Source: Dryocola sp032000125 (GTDB lineage: Bacteria > Pseudomonadota > Gammaproteobacteria > Enterobacterales > Enterobacteriaceae). Taken from it: DNA of 64,000 nucleotides. How positions within the stretch are numbered: the stretch's first letter is position 1; each line of letters opens with the position of its first letter. The stretch covers positions 1 through 64,000 of the forward strand of contig DAMALH010000020.1 of NCBI GenBank assembly GCA_032000125.1, given 5' to 3'. Positions 51,004 to 59,490 of this stretch are shown here, in pieces. Under the pieces are notes generated by a model that was not told where the DNA came from, ran no database searches, and saw nothing but the letters and a program-made list of their open reading frames with translations. The translations under genes and the position numbers were made by a program.

Positions 51004-52431
51004 TCAGAGCAGGAAAACCGTCGCCAACCCCAGGAAGATAAAGAATCCGCCGGTGTCGGTTAAGGCGGTGATCATCACGCTTGAACCCACGGCCGGATCT
51101 TTGCCAAGCCTTGTCATGATCATCGGAATTAACACGCCCATCAGCGCGGCGACTAGCAGGTTGAGCACCATCGCAAGGGTCATGACGCCGCCAAGGGCCG
51201 GATCGTCGTACAAAAGCCAGGTGACCACGCCCATCACTCCGCCCCAGACGATGCCGTTGATGAAAGCCACGCCCAGTTCACGCAGCACCAAAAACGAGTA
51301 GTTACCACTCTGCAGGTGCTGCAACGCCAGCGCGCGAACAATCATAGTAATGGTCTGGTTGCCGGTGTTGCCGCCAATGCCCGCCACAATCGGCATTAAC
51401 GAAGCCAGAGCGACCAGCTGTGAGATGGTATGTTCAAACATGCCAATCACGCGTGATGCGACGAATGCGGTACACAGGTTGATAGCAAGCCATGCCCAAC
51501 GTGATTTAACCGCCTTGCTTACCGGTGCAAAAACATCTTCTTCCGCGCTAAGCCCCCCCATACGGCGGAGATCGTTATCCGTCTCCTCGTACACAACGTC
51601 AACGATCTCATCCACGGTCAGGCGGCCTATCAGTTTCCCGCCGCTGTCGATGACGGCGGCGCTTACCAGGTTATCCCTTTCAAAGGTTCTTGCCGCGATT
51701 TCGTCGTCGTCTTCCGGCGCAAAGCAGGTAGGATTATCGTCCATAACTTTCAGCACGGGGGTTTCAGGCGGATGGAGCAGGATAGTGGTCAGGCCCAGCT
51801 CCCCCAGCAGGGTTTTGTCCCGGGTAGTGACGAAGAGTTTGTCGGTATTTTGCGGAACCTTGCCGCGAAGGCGCAGAAAACGCTGGACGACAGCAAGGGT
51901 AACGTCTGCACGAACGGTTATCACCGCAAAATCCATAATGGCGCCGACGCTGTGCTTATCGTAATGCAGCACCTTGCGAACCTGCGCGCGCTCCTCCTGC
52001 GGGAGCGTGGCCAACAGTCGGCCCATTAAATCGCGCCGTAAATATTGCGCGAGGTAAATCTGGTCATCTATATCAAGCGGGCGCAGCGCCCGGAGCAACT
52101 CCTTGTCGCTCATATCTTCAATCAGATCGTCCCAGACGGTTTCCGAAGCCTCGACTAACACGTGCCCGCGCTTATCTTCTTTTACCAGGCTCCATAGCGC
52201 ATGGCGCTCTTCCGTAGGCAGCGCTTCGAGCACGTCCGCAAGGTCCGGGGCGGGAAGGCTTGCCACCAGCGAGACGATTTCAGCGATATCCTGCTCTGGC
52301 GTATGCGCATCCGGCGCGGGCTGGCGACCAAGAATGCCGCCGGCAACGGCTCTGTTGGTGAGAAGAATTTGAAGGATTCGCGCGCGATCCTGAGCACGCT
52401 GCCTGGGGTTGTACTTCACGGTGGCTGACAT
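51004..52431 (-). CDS. mgtE: MgtE-type magnesium transporter
   Basis: A Mg2+ channel/transporter of 475 residues. An N-terminal helical MgtE_N domain (about residues 50-150), two CBS domains that sense cytosolic Mg2+ (about 150-275) and five C-terminal helices with the pore motif MPIVAGIGGNTGNQT are all present. E. coli K-12 has no mgtE, so this is a lineage-specific gene at this locus. It works as a homodimer in characterised relatives. The promoter must lie in the 92-bp gap to yojI, beside the yojI terminator. Confidence 0.94.
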   Translation of the reverse strand: MSATVKYNPRQRAQDRARILQILLTNRAVAGGILGRQPAPDAHTPEQDIAEIVSLVASLPAPDLADVLEALPTEERHALWSLVKEDKRGHVLVEASETVWDDLIEDMSDKELLRALRPLDIDDQIYLAQYLRRDLMGRLLATLPQEERAQVRKVLHYDKHSVGAIMDFAVITVRADVTLAVVQRFLRLRGKVPQNTDKLFVTTRDKTLLGELGLTTILLHPPETPVLKVMDDNPTCFAPEDDDEIAARTFERDNLVSAAVIDSGGKLIGRLTVDEIVDVVYEETDNDLRRMGGLSAEEDVFAPVSKAVKSRWAWLAINLCTAFVASRVIGMFEHTISQLVALASLMPIVAGIGGNTGNQTITMIVRALALQHLQSGNYSFLVLRELGVAFINGIVWGGVMGVVTWLLYDDPALGGVMTLAMVLNLLVAALMGVLIPMIMTRLGKDPAVGSSVMITALTDTGGFFIFLGLATVFLL

Positions 52432-52490
52432 CTGGCGTTTATTCCCTGATAACGACGAGCTTATTTATAGCCTGAAGCCGCCCGAAAAAC

Positions 52491-52518
52491 AAAAAACCAG
52501 CCAAACGGCTGGTTTTTT
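52491..52518 (-). terminator. yojI terminator
   Basis: AAAAAACCAGCC / GGCTGGTTTTTT with a 4-nt loop, just past the yojI stop; A and T tracts on both sides. Confidence 0.92.
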
Positions 52519-52523
52519 ATTTA

Positions 52524-54170
52524 TTAGCTGCCTATTCTCGCCACGGCGTCTCGCGACGCGCTTTCTCGCTCGTGGCCCGTCAGCTCGCTCAGATGCCCCT
52601 GGCGCATTTCGAGCAGCCTGTCGGCGTGAATAAAGTAGTGGTCGTCATGGCTGATGGCGAAAATCGTTTTACCCATTTGCTGCATCAGCGGCAGCAGTTC
52701 CTGGTAAAACTCGCGGCGGAAATGAGGGTCCTGATCCGCAGCCCACTCGTCCAGCAGGATGATGTCTCTTTCTTCCGCAAGGGCAAGCAGCAGCGCCACG
52801 CGTTTACGCTGCCCTTTGGAAAGCTTCAGGTTCAGGATGGTGCCGTTGTCCAGCTCCAGCTTTTCGCTCATTTTCAGGCGCGTAAGCCAGCTTGCGACCA
52901 GCTCCGGATTAGCCTGCCTGCCCTGCTGGCCTAACAGACGGTCAAAAAGCCAGACGTCGGTGAAGACCGCGGAGAACAGCTTGCGATAATCATCCAGATT
53001 GCCCGCGTCAATTTGCCTGCCGTCTACGTAAATCGCTCCGGACACCGGGTGGTACAGGCCGGTCAGCAGCATCGCCATGGTGGATTTACCGCTGCCATTG
53101 CCGCCAATCAGGAATATCAGTTCACCGCGTTCGATTTTCAGGTTTAACGGACCGACGGTAAAAGCGTTATCGCCGTATTTGAACACCACATCGCGCATCT
53201 CAATGGTTTGCCATTTGCCCGCTTCCTCAGAACGCGGGAAGGCGGCGTCGAACGGCGCCAGCTCAAATTTTCTCAGCTTGTTGAAAGCCACCTGCGCGCT
53301 GAGCAGCGTGGGCAAAGCCCCAACCGCAGAAAGCAAAGGCGTGCGCAGGAAAAGCAGCGTCAGGGAATAGGTTGCCGCAACGTTGGTATCAGCCCAGCCG
53401 AGGCTGTTTGCCATCCAGAAGACCAGGCCAATCACGCCCAGCATCATAATGTTCGACCAGTTCACCGCGCTCAGGTGGAAAGTATCAGCGCGAATAATAT
53501 GGCGACGATAATCGCTGGCGTGAGGAATATAGGTGTCTTCATATATTCGCTCGGCTCGTTCACGGTTAAGCGCCAGCTCCTTGCGCCCTTCGATAACCGT
53601 CTGGTAATCGTTATAGAGCTGGTCTTCTATTTCACGCAGAAGCGCTATATGTTTATAAACCCGGGCCACCAGCAGGTAACCGCCCAGAATGGTGATGGCA
53701 ACCCAAACGGCGGTGACGCCGAGCATTTTAGGCGAAAGCCACGCCAGGTAGGCCGCGGAGCCAAACGTCAGAATGATGCCCTGCACCAGTTCCGGCAGGC
53801 GAACAAACGCAATGGTAATGTTACGCACGTCGCTGGTCAGGCCCGCCAGCAGCGTAGCCCCGCCGAGCTGTTCAACACGCTCGACGTGGGTATCCATTAA
53901 ACGTTTGATAAATTCGCTGCGCAGGCGAAACACAAAATGGTGGCCAAGCGCGGTGAGCGCTAACTGTGAGCCTAGCGTCACAGCCATCAGCAATAACAGC
54001 AGGCCGAGGAACTCAGGCAGCACCCTTAGTGAAATGTCCGGCGTTTCAATCAACCGCTGGTTAATAAAGGCGATCAGGCCAATACCCAACGCCGCGCTGG
54101 CGAGGCTTAACGCCATCACCATCAGGAAAGGCCAGCGATACTGCCGGTAAACCACTCGTAAAAGTTCCAT
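52524..54170 (-). CDS. yojI: YojI, ABC exporter (microcin J25 efflux)
   Basis: A 548-residue fused exporter of the cyclic-peptide/SyrD family: six N-terminal helices (about residues 1-320) and a C-terminal ABC domain with Walker A GGNGSGKST, signature LSKGQRKR and Walker B IILLDEWAADQDP. E. coli YojI exports microcin J25 together with TolC. Length and sequence match. It is the last gene downstream of ada-alkB but is separated from alkB by 74 bases, so cotranscription is uncertain. Confidence 0.94.
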   Translation of the reverse strand: MELLRVVYRQYRWPFLMVMALSLASAALGIGLIAFINQRLIETPDISLRVLPEFLGLLLLLMAVTLGSQLALTALGHHFVFRLRSEFIKRLMDTHVERVEQLGGATLLAGLTSDVRNITIAFVRLPELVQGIILTFGSAAYLAWLSPKMLGVTAVWVAITILGGYLLVARVYKHIALLREIEDQLYNDYQTVIEGRKELALNRERAERIYEDTYIPHASDYRRHIIRADTFHLSAVNWSNIMMLGVIGLVFWMANSLGWADTNVAATYSLTLLFLRTPLLSAVGALPTLLSAQVAFNKLRKFELAPFDAAFPRSEEAGKWQTIEMRDVVFKYGDNAFTVGPLNLKIERGELIFLIGGNGSGKSTMAMLLTGLYHPVSGAIYVDGRQIDAGNLDDYRKLFSAVFTDVWLFDRLLGQQGRQANPELVASWLTRLKMSEKLELDNGTILNLKLSKGQRKRVALLLALAEERDIILLDEWAADQDPHFRREFYQELLPLMQQMGKTIFAISHDDHYFIHADRLLEMRQGHLSELTGHERESASRDAVARIGS

Positions 54171-54244
54171 CGTTCATTACCCGCTAACAAAAACAGCGAG
54201 CAGTTTAAACGGCAATCTTTCAACAGCAAGAATAATTCTTATTT

Positions 54245-54895
54245 TTATTTGCCTGGCACGGTGCGGCGAAAAGTGAGGTTATAGCGCACTTCGCCGGTGG
54301 CGGGGTGTTGGCCGGGTTTTAACGGCAAAATACCGTGATAGAACAGGCGAGACGCCCCGCCCCACACCACCACATCGCCGTGCTCCAGCATCACCCTCAC
54401 CAGCGGATCGTTACGTTTCAGGCCGCCAAACTGGAAAACCGCCGGTAAACCCAGCGAAACAGAAACGATCGGCTGCCGCAGATCGGGCTCGTCTTTATCC
54501 TGATGCAAAGAGAGTTTTGCGCCCGGCATATAGCGGTTGATAAGGCAGGCATCCGGGCAAAAATCACCATAGCCCGCCGCGGCTGAGGCCGCATCGGACA
54601 GTTGCCGAAAGGCCTTTGGCATTGCGGGCCAGCGCTGGCCCGTCAGGGGATCGTCCGGCGAGTAAAGGTAGCCGCGCTGATTGGTTGTCCAGCCTCGTTC
54701 ACCACAGTTGGTCATCGCCACCGACATGGTATAGCCGCCCGGCGTCACCATCTGGCGGAACGGTGAACGCTGCGCCACGTTCTCGATCTGCTTAATCAAC
54801 TCGTCGGCACCGGCGCGGGCAAAGCGGCGCAGAATAACGGCGCCTTCTGCCAGCGGCTCCTGCCACGGGTTCTCATCCGCAAAAAGATCGAGCAT
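54245..54895 (-). CDS. alkB: AlkB, alpha-ketoglutarate-dependent DNA dealkylase
   Basis: Oxidatively removes methyl groups from 1-methyladenine and 3-methylcytosine in DNA and RNA. It is 216 residues. The Fe(II) ligands are in LHQDKDEPD (His, Asp) and RLFYHGI (His), and the 2-oxoglutarate contact Arg is in RYNLTFRR. Its ATG overlaps the ada stop by 1 nt (TAATG), so the ada-alkB operon structure of E. coli is kept. Confidence 0.96.
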   Translation of the reverse strand: MLDLFADENPWQEPLAEGAVILRRFARAGADELIKQIENVAQRSPFRQMVTPGGYTMSVAMTNCGERGWTTNQRGYLYSPDDPLTGQRWPAMPKAFRQLSDAASAAAGYGDFCPDACLINRYMPGAKLSLHQDKDEPDLRQPIVSVSLGLPAVFQFGGLKRNDPLVRVMLEHGDVVVWGGASRLFYHGILPLKPGQHPATGEVRYNLTFRRTVPGK

Positions 54896-55965
54896 TATTC
54901 TTTCCTCTGTTCCGCCTCGATGTTCAGAAGCTGTTGCTTACGCTCAACGCCCCAGCGGTAGCCGGAAAGCGCCCCGTCGTTGCGTACCACACGATGGCAG
55001 GGAACGATCACCGCAAGCCGGTTGGCCGCACAGGCGCCAGCCACGGCCCTTACCGCCGCCGGTCTGCCAATACGTACGGCGATATCCTGATAGCTTGCGG
55101 TTTCGCCCGGCGGGATGGCACGCAGCGCCTGCCAGACCTGCTGCTGAAAAGCCGTGCCCTGAATATCGAGCGGCAGGTCGAACTGCCGGGCAGGATGTTC
55201 CATAAAGCTCACCACTCGCGCAACGCGATCGGCAAATCCTTTATCGTCAGAAACTAATTTAGCATTCGGGAACAGCGTCTCCAGTTCCGCTATTAATTTT
55301 TCCGCCGTGTTGCCCAGCAAAACGGCACAAATCCCCCGTTCGCTTTCCGCGACCAGAAACTCGCCAAGCTGGCAGGTGCCAACCACAAAGCGGATAGCAA
55401 CCCGCTCGCCGCCCTGACGATACTGGCGCGCCGTCATGCCAAGCGCGGCATCCGCCTGCTGATAAAACTGGCTGCCCGACTGGTAACCGGCGTCATAGGC
55501 GGCACGGGTAACAGGCTCGCCATGCGCAAGCTGGCTGCGCAATCTTTGCGTCCGCAGCGCTTTCTGCCACGCGTTAGGGGTCAGCCCGGTCACGCTTTTA
55601 AACAGGCGATGGAAATGGAAAGGGCTCATTGCGACCCGGGCAGCAAGCGCCTCAAGGGTAAGCGGTTCCGCACTCTCCTCGATGATGCGGCAGGCTCGGG
55701 TAACGCGTTCCACGCGCTGCTGTTCGGGGGCAAGCTTATCCGGCTGGCAGCGTTTGCAGGGGCGAAACCCAGCCTGCAGTGCGGCATCCGGGTCGGTAAA
55801 GAAAAGCACGTTTTTACGCAGCGGATGTCGCGCGGTGCAGGAGGGGCGGCAAAAAATACCCGTCGTCTTCACGGCAAACACAAACTCCCCGTCTGCGCGG
55901 CTGTCCCGGGTTTCCACGGCCTGCCAGCGGCCGCCGTCAGCGGTAATGTCATTGATAGTTTTCAT
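54895..55965 (-). CDS. ada: Ada, methyl-transferase and adaptive-response activator
   Basis: A 356-residue bifunctional protein. The N-terminal domain has four zinc Cys (Cys39, Cys43, Cys70, Cys73); Cys39 in FCRPSC is the phosphotriester methyl acceptor whose methylation turns Ada into an activator. An AraC helix-turn-helix lies at about 90-190, and the C-terminal O6-methylguanine methyltransferase domain has its active Cys in VPCHRVVR. The start at 55965 has GAGGAG upstream; the frame to 56028 adds 21 unrelated residues. Confidence 0.95.
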   Translation of the reverse strand: MKTINDITADGGRWQAVETRDSRADGEFVFAVKTTGIFCRPSCTARHPLRKNVLFFTDPDAALQAGFRPCKRCQPDKLAPEQQRVERVTRACRIIEESAEPLTLEALAARVAMSPFHFHRLFKSVTGLTPNAWQKALRTQRLRSQLAHGEPVTRAAYDAGYQSGSQFYQQADAALGMTARQYRQGGERVAIRFVVGTCQLGEFLVAESERGICAVLLGNTAEKLIAELETLFPNAKLVSDDKGFADRVARVVSFMEHPARQFDLPLDIQGTAFQQQVWQALRAIPPGETASYQDIAVRIGRPAAVRAVAGACAANRLAVIVPCHRVVRNDGALSGYRWGVERKQQLLNIEAEQRKE

Positions 55966-56031
55966 GACTGGCTCCTCTGTTTTGCTGTCGTGCCCACTTT
56001 GACAGCCTTGCCGTTTCAGGAAACCCACATT

Positions 56032-56045
56032 CTTGCTTTCTAATT
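56032..56045 (-). promoter_or_regulatory. Ada-box-like sequence upstream of ada
   Basis: On the minus strand AATTAGAAAGCAAG resembles the E. coli ada operator AATTAAAGCGCAAG (11 of 14 by my count). It ends 67 bases upstream of the ada ATG and abuts the apbE stop. Confidence 0.5.
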
Positions 56046-57086
56046 TTACTCGCTCAGCAGGAAAGTTTTAAACTGCGGCGACATCCAGGTGGTAAAGCCA
56101 TCGCCTTCTTTAGCGATCAGGTACACCGCCAACCCCTCTTTTTGAGCGACCTGCCTGGCTTTTTCCATGCCAAGCACCATCAGGCCGGTATCCCAGCCGT
56201 CCGCTTCCATCGCCGTGGGGGCAATTACCGTTGCTGAAACCAGCTTGTGCTCGACAGGCGCGCCCGTCGTGGGATCGATAACGTGCGAAAGCCGCTTGCC
56301 GTCAAGCTCGTAATAATTGCGATAGCTGCCGGAGGTGCTGATACCGTGGCCGTTTAAATCGACAACGGCCTGGACCGCCGTTTCCCGGTCGGTCGGTTTT
56401 TGAATCGCCACGCGCCAGGCTTTAGCGTCGGGGTTGGTTCCGCGCGTCACAACGGCTCCGCCCACGGAAACCAGATATTGGCTGATGCCGTTTTGCTCCA
56501 TCAGCCGCGCCAGACGATCCGCAGCGTAGCCTTCGCCGATAGTAGAAAGATCGACATACAGGCCCGGCAGGTCTTTTTGTAACCATTGCTGCCCGGCTTT
56601 ATTAATGACCGTCAGATGCTGCAGGCCGGTAAGCGCCTTTGCCGCATTGATTTGCGCCTGGTCCGGCATTTTAACCGGCTGCTTATCCGGGCCGAATCCC
56701 CATAAATTAACCAGCGGCCCCACGGTGATATCCATTGCACCACCGGTTTTGGCGCCTATTCTTAAGGATGTTGTAACTATATCGCTCATTGCTGCCGGCA
56801 CCGGATAAGGATCGGTGCTGCGGGACTGGTTAAAGCGCGACAGCGTAGAATCAGATTTGTAGGTAGATAGCAGACGATCGTCGCCATCAAGCTGTGCCTG
56901 AATTTTAGTTCGTAGTTCATCCTGGCGGGCAGTGTCCACCCCGGCCAGGCTTACGCGCCAGAAAGTCCCCATCGTCTTGCCTTCCAGCACTAAACCTGTA
57001 CTTTCTTGCGCCGTCTGGCTATCGCACCCGGCCAGCACAAGCAGCGCCAGCGCAAACAGGCCGCGCTGAATAAAGTTTCGTTCCAT
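56046..57086 (-). CDS. apbE: ApbE, FAD:protein FMN transferase lipoprotein
   Basis: A periplasmic inner-membrane lipoprotein that attaches FMN covalently to threonine of target flavoproteins (such as RnfG/NqrC). It is 346 residues with a lipobox LVLAGC at Cys21 and an ApbE fold with MDITVGPLVNLWGFGP, DLSTIGEGYAADRL and HVIDPTTGAP; the metal site is near the end (TAMEADGWDTGLMVLG). Sequence matches E. coli ApbE. A tandem repeat separates it from ompC. Confidence 0.95.
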   Translation of the reverse strand: MERNFIQRGLFALALLVLAGCDSQTAQESTGLVLEGKTMGTFWRVSLAGVDTARQDELRTKIQAQLDGDDRLLSTYKSDSTLSRFNQSRSTDPYPVPAAMSDIVTTSLRIGAKTGGAMDITVGPLVNLWGFGPDKQPVKMPDQAQINAAKALTGLQHLTVINKAGQQWLQKDLPGLYVDLSTIGEGYAADRLARLMEQNGISQYLVSVGGAVVTRGTNPDAKAWRVAIQKPTDRETAVQAVVDLNGHGISTSGSYRNYYELDGKRLSHVIDPTTGAPVEHKLVSATVIAPTAMEADGWDTGLMVLGMEKARQVAQKEGLAVYLIAKEGDGFTTWMSPQFKTFLLSE

Positions 57087-57174
57087 TGATTAGCTCTCCC
57101 CTTAAGAGGCGCAAGAGTATAGCAAAAGCCGAAACAGGTAGAAAAAAGCGCAGCGCCGTTGAGATTACAGATAT

Positions 57175-57334
57175 AAAAAAGCGCCCACAGGCGCCTTTAG
57201 ATTAGCGACGCGAACCTGAAAAACGTGGTTTTCAGGTCCGCAGGTAAATCAGAAGAGCCGCTCTTTTGTTTTTGTTAGCGCTCAGGGCATGACTTTTAAC
57301 CAGCGAAAATTTTGCCAGCGCTTTTAGCTACAAA
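57175..57334. repeat. 158-bp tandem repeat, unit 1
   Basis: The apbE-proximal unit. Each unit holds a GC hairpin (here GCGCC-CACA-GGCGC, missing one G of the full stem), an ACCTGAAAA...TTTTCAGGT palindrome, GAGCCGCTCTTTTG, and a tail ending GCGCTTTTAGCTAC. It differs from unit 2 at four places by eye (a missing G and an A/G change in the first hairpin, one A in the run, CAGG versus CGGGG), otherwise identical. Confidence 0.93.
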
Positions 57335-57489
57335 AAAGGCGCCCGCAGGCGCCTTTAGATTAGCGACGCGAACCTGAAAACGTGGTTTTCAGGTCCGCGG
57401 GGTAAATCAGAAGAGCCGCTCTTTTGTTTTTGTTAGCGCTCAGGGCATGACTTTTAACCAGCGAAAATTTTGCCAGCGCTTTTAGCTAC
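57332..57489. repeat. 158-bp tandem repeat, unit 2
   Basis: The second unit, offset exactly 158 from unit 1. It carries the complete hairpin AAAGGCGCC-CGCA-GGCGCCTTT at its left end and a perfect 10-bp palindrome near 57373-57393. Confidence 0.93.
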
Positions 57490-57515
57490 AAAAAAGGCGC
57501 CCGCAGGCGCCTTTG
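57490..57515 (-). terminator. ompC terminator (partial third repeat unit)
   Basis: AAAAAAGGCGCC-CGCA-GGCGCCTTT. On the minus strand the stem is followed by six T, 17 bases past the ompC stop. It is the left end of a third repeat unit that merges into ompC. Confidence 0.9.
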
Positions 57516-57531
57516 GCAACAAAGTTTGGGA

Positions 57532-58635
57532 TCAGAACTGATAAACCAGACCAACACCAACGATGTCGTCAGTACCGATACCAGCGGCATCGGTGAAGTC
57601 GTTAGAGTCAACCAGGTTGATTTTGTAATCAACGTAGGTGGACATGTTTTTGTTGAAGTAGTAAGTCGCGCCAACATCAACATATTTCAGCAGATCCTGG
57701 TCGCCATTACCTTCGATGTCCTTACCTTTGGACTGCAGGTAAGCCACGGATGGACGCAGACCGAAGTCGAACTGGTACTGAGCAACCACTTCGAAGTTCT
57801 GCGCTTTGTTAGCAAAGCCGTAAGCCGCAGAAGAAGAACCGCCGCCGAAGCGGGTAGCGTTGTAAGACTGGGTGTACTGCGCGGCCAGGTAAACGTTGTT
57901 GGCATCATATTTCAGGCCGCCGGTATAGGCCTCAGCACGATCGCCGTCGCCCAGCGCCGCGGTATTGTTCTGATCCCAGGTACGTTTGGAGGAGGCCATC
58001 GCACCGCCTACACTTAAGCCTTCGCCCAGATCGTAAGTCAGGGACAGACCGTAACCGTCACCGTTCTGTTTCAGCACGCTACGGCCGCCGAAGTCTTCAC
58101 CGCTGGTGCTGCCGTTTTTGCCCTGGTATTGTGCCGCAAAGTTCAGGCCATCAACCAGACCGAAGAAGTCGGTGTTACGGTAAGTTGCAACGCCATTTGC
58201 ACGGCTGAACAGGTAGTTATCCGCACCGTAGGTGTCCCCGCCGAACTCAGGCAGGACGTCGGTCCATGCCGCTACGTCGTAGATTACGCCGTAGTTACGG
58301 CCGTAGTCGAAGGAACCGGCGTCGCCCACGCGCACACCAGCAAACGCCAGACGAGTCCAGGCATTGTTTTCGCTTTCAGCGCTGTTGCCCTGAATCTGGT
58401 ATTCCCACTGACCGTAGCCGGTAATCTGGTCGTTTACCTGAGTTTCACCTTTGAAGCCCAGACGCATATAGGTCTGATCGCCATCCGCACTCTTATCGTC
58501 AGAGAAGTAGTGCAGACCGTCAACTTTGCCGTACAAATCTAATTTATTGCCGTCTTTGTTATAAATTTCAGCCGCGTGAGCGGAACCTGCTACCAGCAAA
58601 GCTGGAACCAGGAGGGACAGTACTTTAACTTTCAT
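57532..58635 (-). CDS. ompC: OmpC, outer membrane porin
   Basis: A trimeric 16-strand general porin of 367 residues. The signal peptide MKVKVLSLLVPALLVAGSAHA (21 residues) is followed by mature AEIYNKDGNKLDLYGK. The L3 constriction loop contains PEFGGDTYG and the C-terminus is YQF, the BAM signal. OmpC rather than OmpF or PhoE is supported by sequence and by the neighbouring micF gene and rcs operon. The GAGGG ribosome site is close to the MicC-binding region known in E. coli. OmpR-box-like sequences lie about 105-170 bases upstream. Confidence 0.96.
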   Translation of the reverse strand: MKVKVLSLLVPALLVAGSAHAAEIYNKDGNKLDLYGKVDGLHYFSDDKSADGDQTYMRLGFKGETQVNDQITGYGQWEYQIQGNSAESENNAWTRLAFAGVRVGDAGSFDYGRNYGVIYDVAAWTDVLPEFGGDTYGADNYLFSRANGVATYRNTDFFGLVDGLNFAAQYQGKNGSTSGEDFGGRSVLKQNGDGYGLSLTYDLGEGLSVGGAMASSKRTWDQNNTAALGDGDRAEAYTGGLKYDANNVYLAAQYTQSYNATRFGGGSSSAAYGFANKAQNFEVVAQYQFDFGLRPSVAYLQSKGKDIEGNGDQDLLKYVDVGATYYFNKNMSTYVDYKINLVDSNDFTDAAGIGTDDIVGVGLVYQF

Positions 58636-58740
58636 TTTATTAACCCTCTGTTATATGCCTTTTTATATGCCACTGCTTACTGATTACCCTCTAATCAGTC
58701 GGCAAACTCATTGTCCAAAACAAATACAGAATAATCCAAT

Positions 58741-58805
58741 GCGAATATGATACTAAAACTATAGAGATGTTTCATTTGCGCGTACAGATGTATCAAAATG
58801 TATAT
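58741..58805. promoter_or_regulatory. OmpR-binding region between ompC and micF
   Basis: Three consecutive sequences read on the minus strand match the E. coli ompC boxes: near 58785-58803 (TACATTTTGATACATCT, C1-like), near 58763-58782 (AAATGAAACATCT, C2-like) and near 58741-58760 (AGTTTTAGTATCATATTCGC, C3-like). Phospho-OmpR would activate ompC and micF from here. Confidence 0.75.
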
Positions 58806-58959
58806 CCAAGGGAACTTTTTTCCGCACGAATCGCTAAAAATATAGGCACTTATAATCAAAAAAAATATCACCATCAATAAAATCAACTGGTTAAAATGAA
58901 AAAACGCTGTAGCACTGAATGATAAAATACTTTTCATATTTATGGATAAAATACATATC

Positions 58960-59052
58960 GCTATCATCATTAACTTTATTTATTACCGTCATTCAGTTCT
59001 GAATGTCTGTTTACCCCTATTAACGCCGGATGCTTGCATCCGGTTTTTTTTT
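58960..59052 (+). ncRNA. micF: MicF small RNA
   Basis: A 93-nt antisense regulator of ompF. The 5' end GCTATCATCATTAACTTTAT is the segment that pairs with the ompF ribosome site, and TTACCGTCATTCA follows as in E. coli. The terminator is CCGGATGC-TT-GCATCCGG plus nine T (59026-59052). It is divergent from ompC, as expected. Confidence 0.93.
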
Positions 59053-59490
59053 ACGCTTCGTTACGATGCCCACTATTTTCTCGCTAAACAGCACAAATAG
59101 ATAACGACTATTAAGTAAACAGCCCCAGCCACTCTCATCTATGCTACTGAGCCCTAAGAAGTTTCTTAGAGCCATTCATTTTCCCGGACAAGCATTACAA
59201 ATGCTTATAGCTATACAGCGATAAAAAAACTGTACATAAATTATGCGGCACAGCCCGTAAGGCGCTGGCTTTGCACTTCAGCATTTCGGCTAATTATCAA
59301 TAGCCTGGAAATGCCGCGATTTATCCTTATACTCCTTGTGAATAAAGAGAGTCGATGACGACAGCGCCTGTTACAGGTATTCTTAGTTCGGGTGCGTTTA
59401 ATGCATCGCTCACCGCCACCGCGGCTGCAGACGCAGGCTGCGTGGTTATTTCTCTAAAGTGGCGAGTGTTCGCCGGGTTACGCGCTTATA
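59053..59490 (+). promoter_or_regulatory. rcsD upstream region
   Basis: 438 bases without a gene between micF and rcsD. It contains a CTAAGAA-GT-TTCTTAG palindrome (59154-59169) resembling an RcsAB box, and must hold the rcsDB promoter. No small coding frame with a ribosome site was seen. Confidence 0.5.
59154..59169. promoter_or_regulatory. RcsAB-box-like palindrome upstream of rcsDB
   Basis: TAAGAAGTTTCTTA matches the RcsAB consensus TAAGAATATTCCTA closely (both TAAGAA and TTC arms present). It lies about 320 bases upstream of rcsD. Autoregulation of rcsDB by RcsB has been reported in Salmonella, as I recall; here it is inferred. Confidence 0.5.

Noticed and set aside
58695..58970. 91-codon minus-strand frame between ompC and micF
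   Set aside because: It lies across the OmpR boxes and the micF promoter, is extremely AT-rich, has no ribosome site and resembles nothing known.
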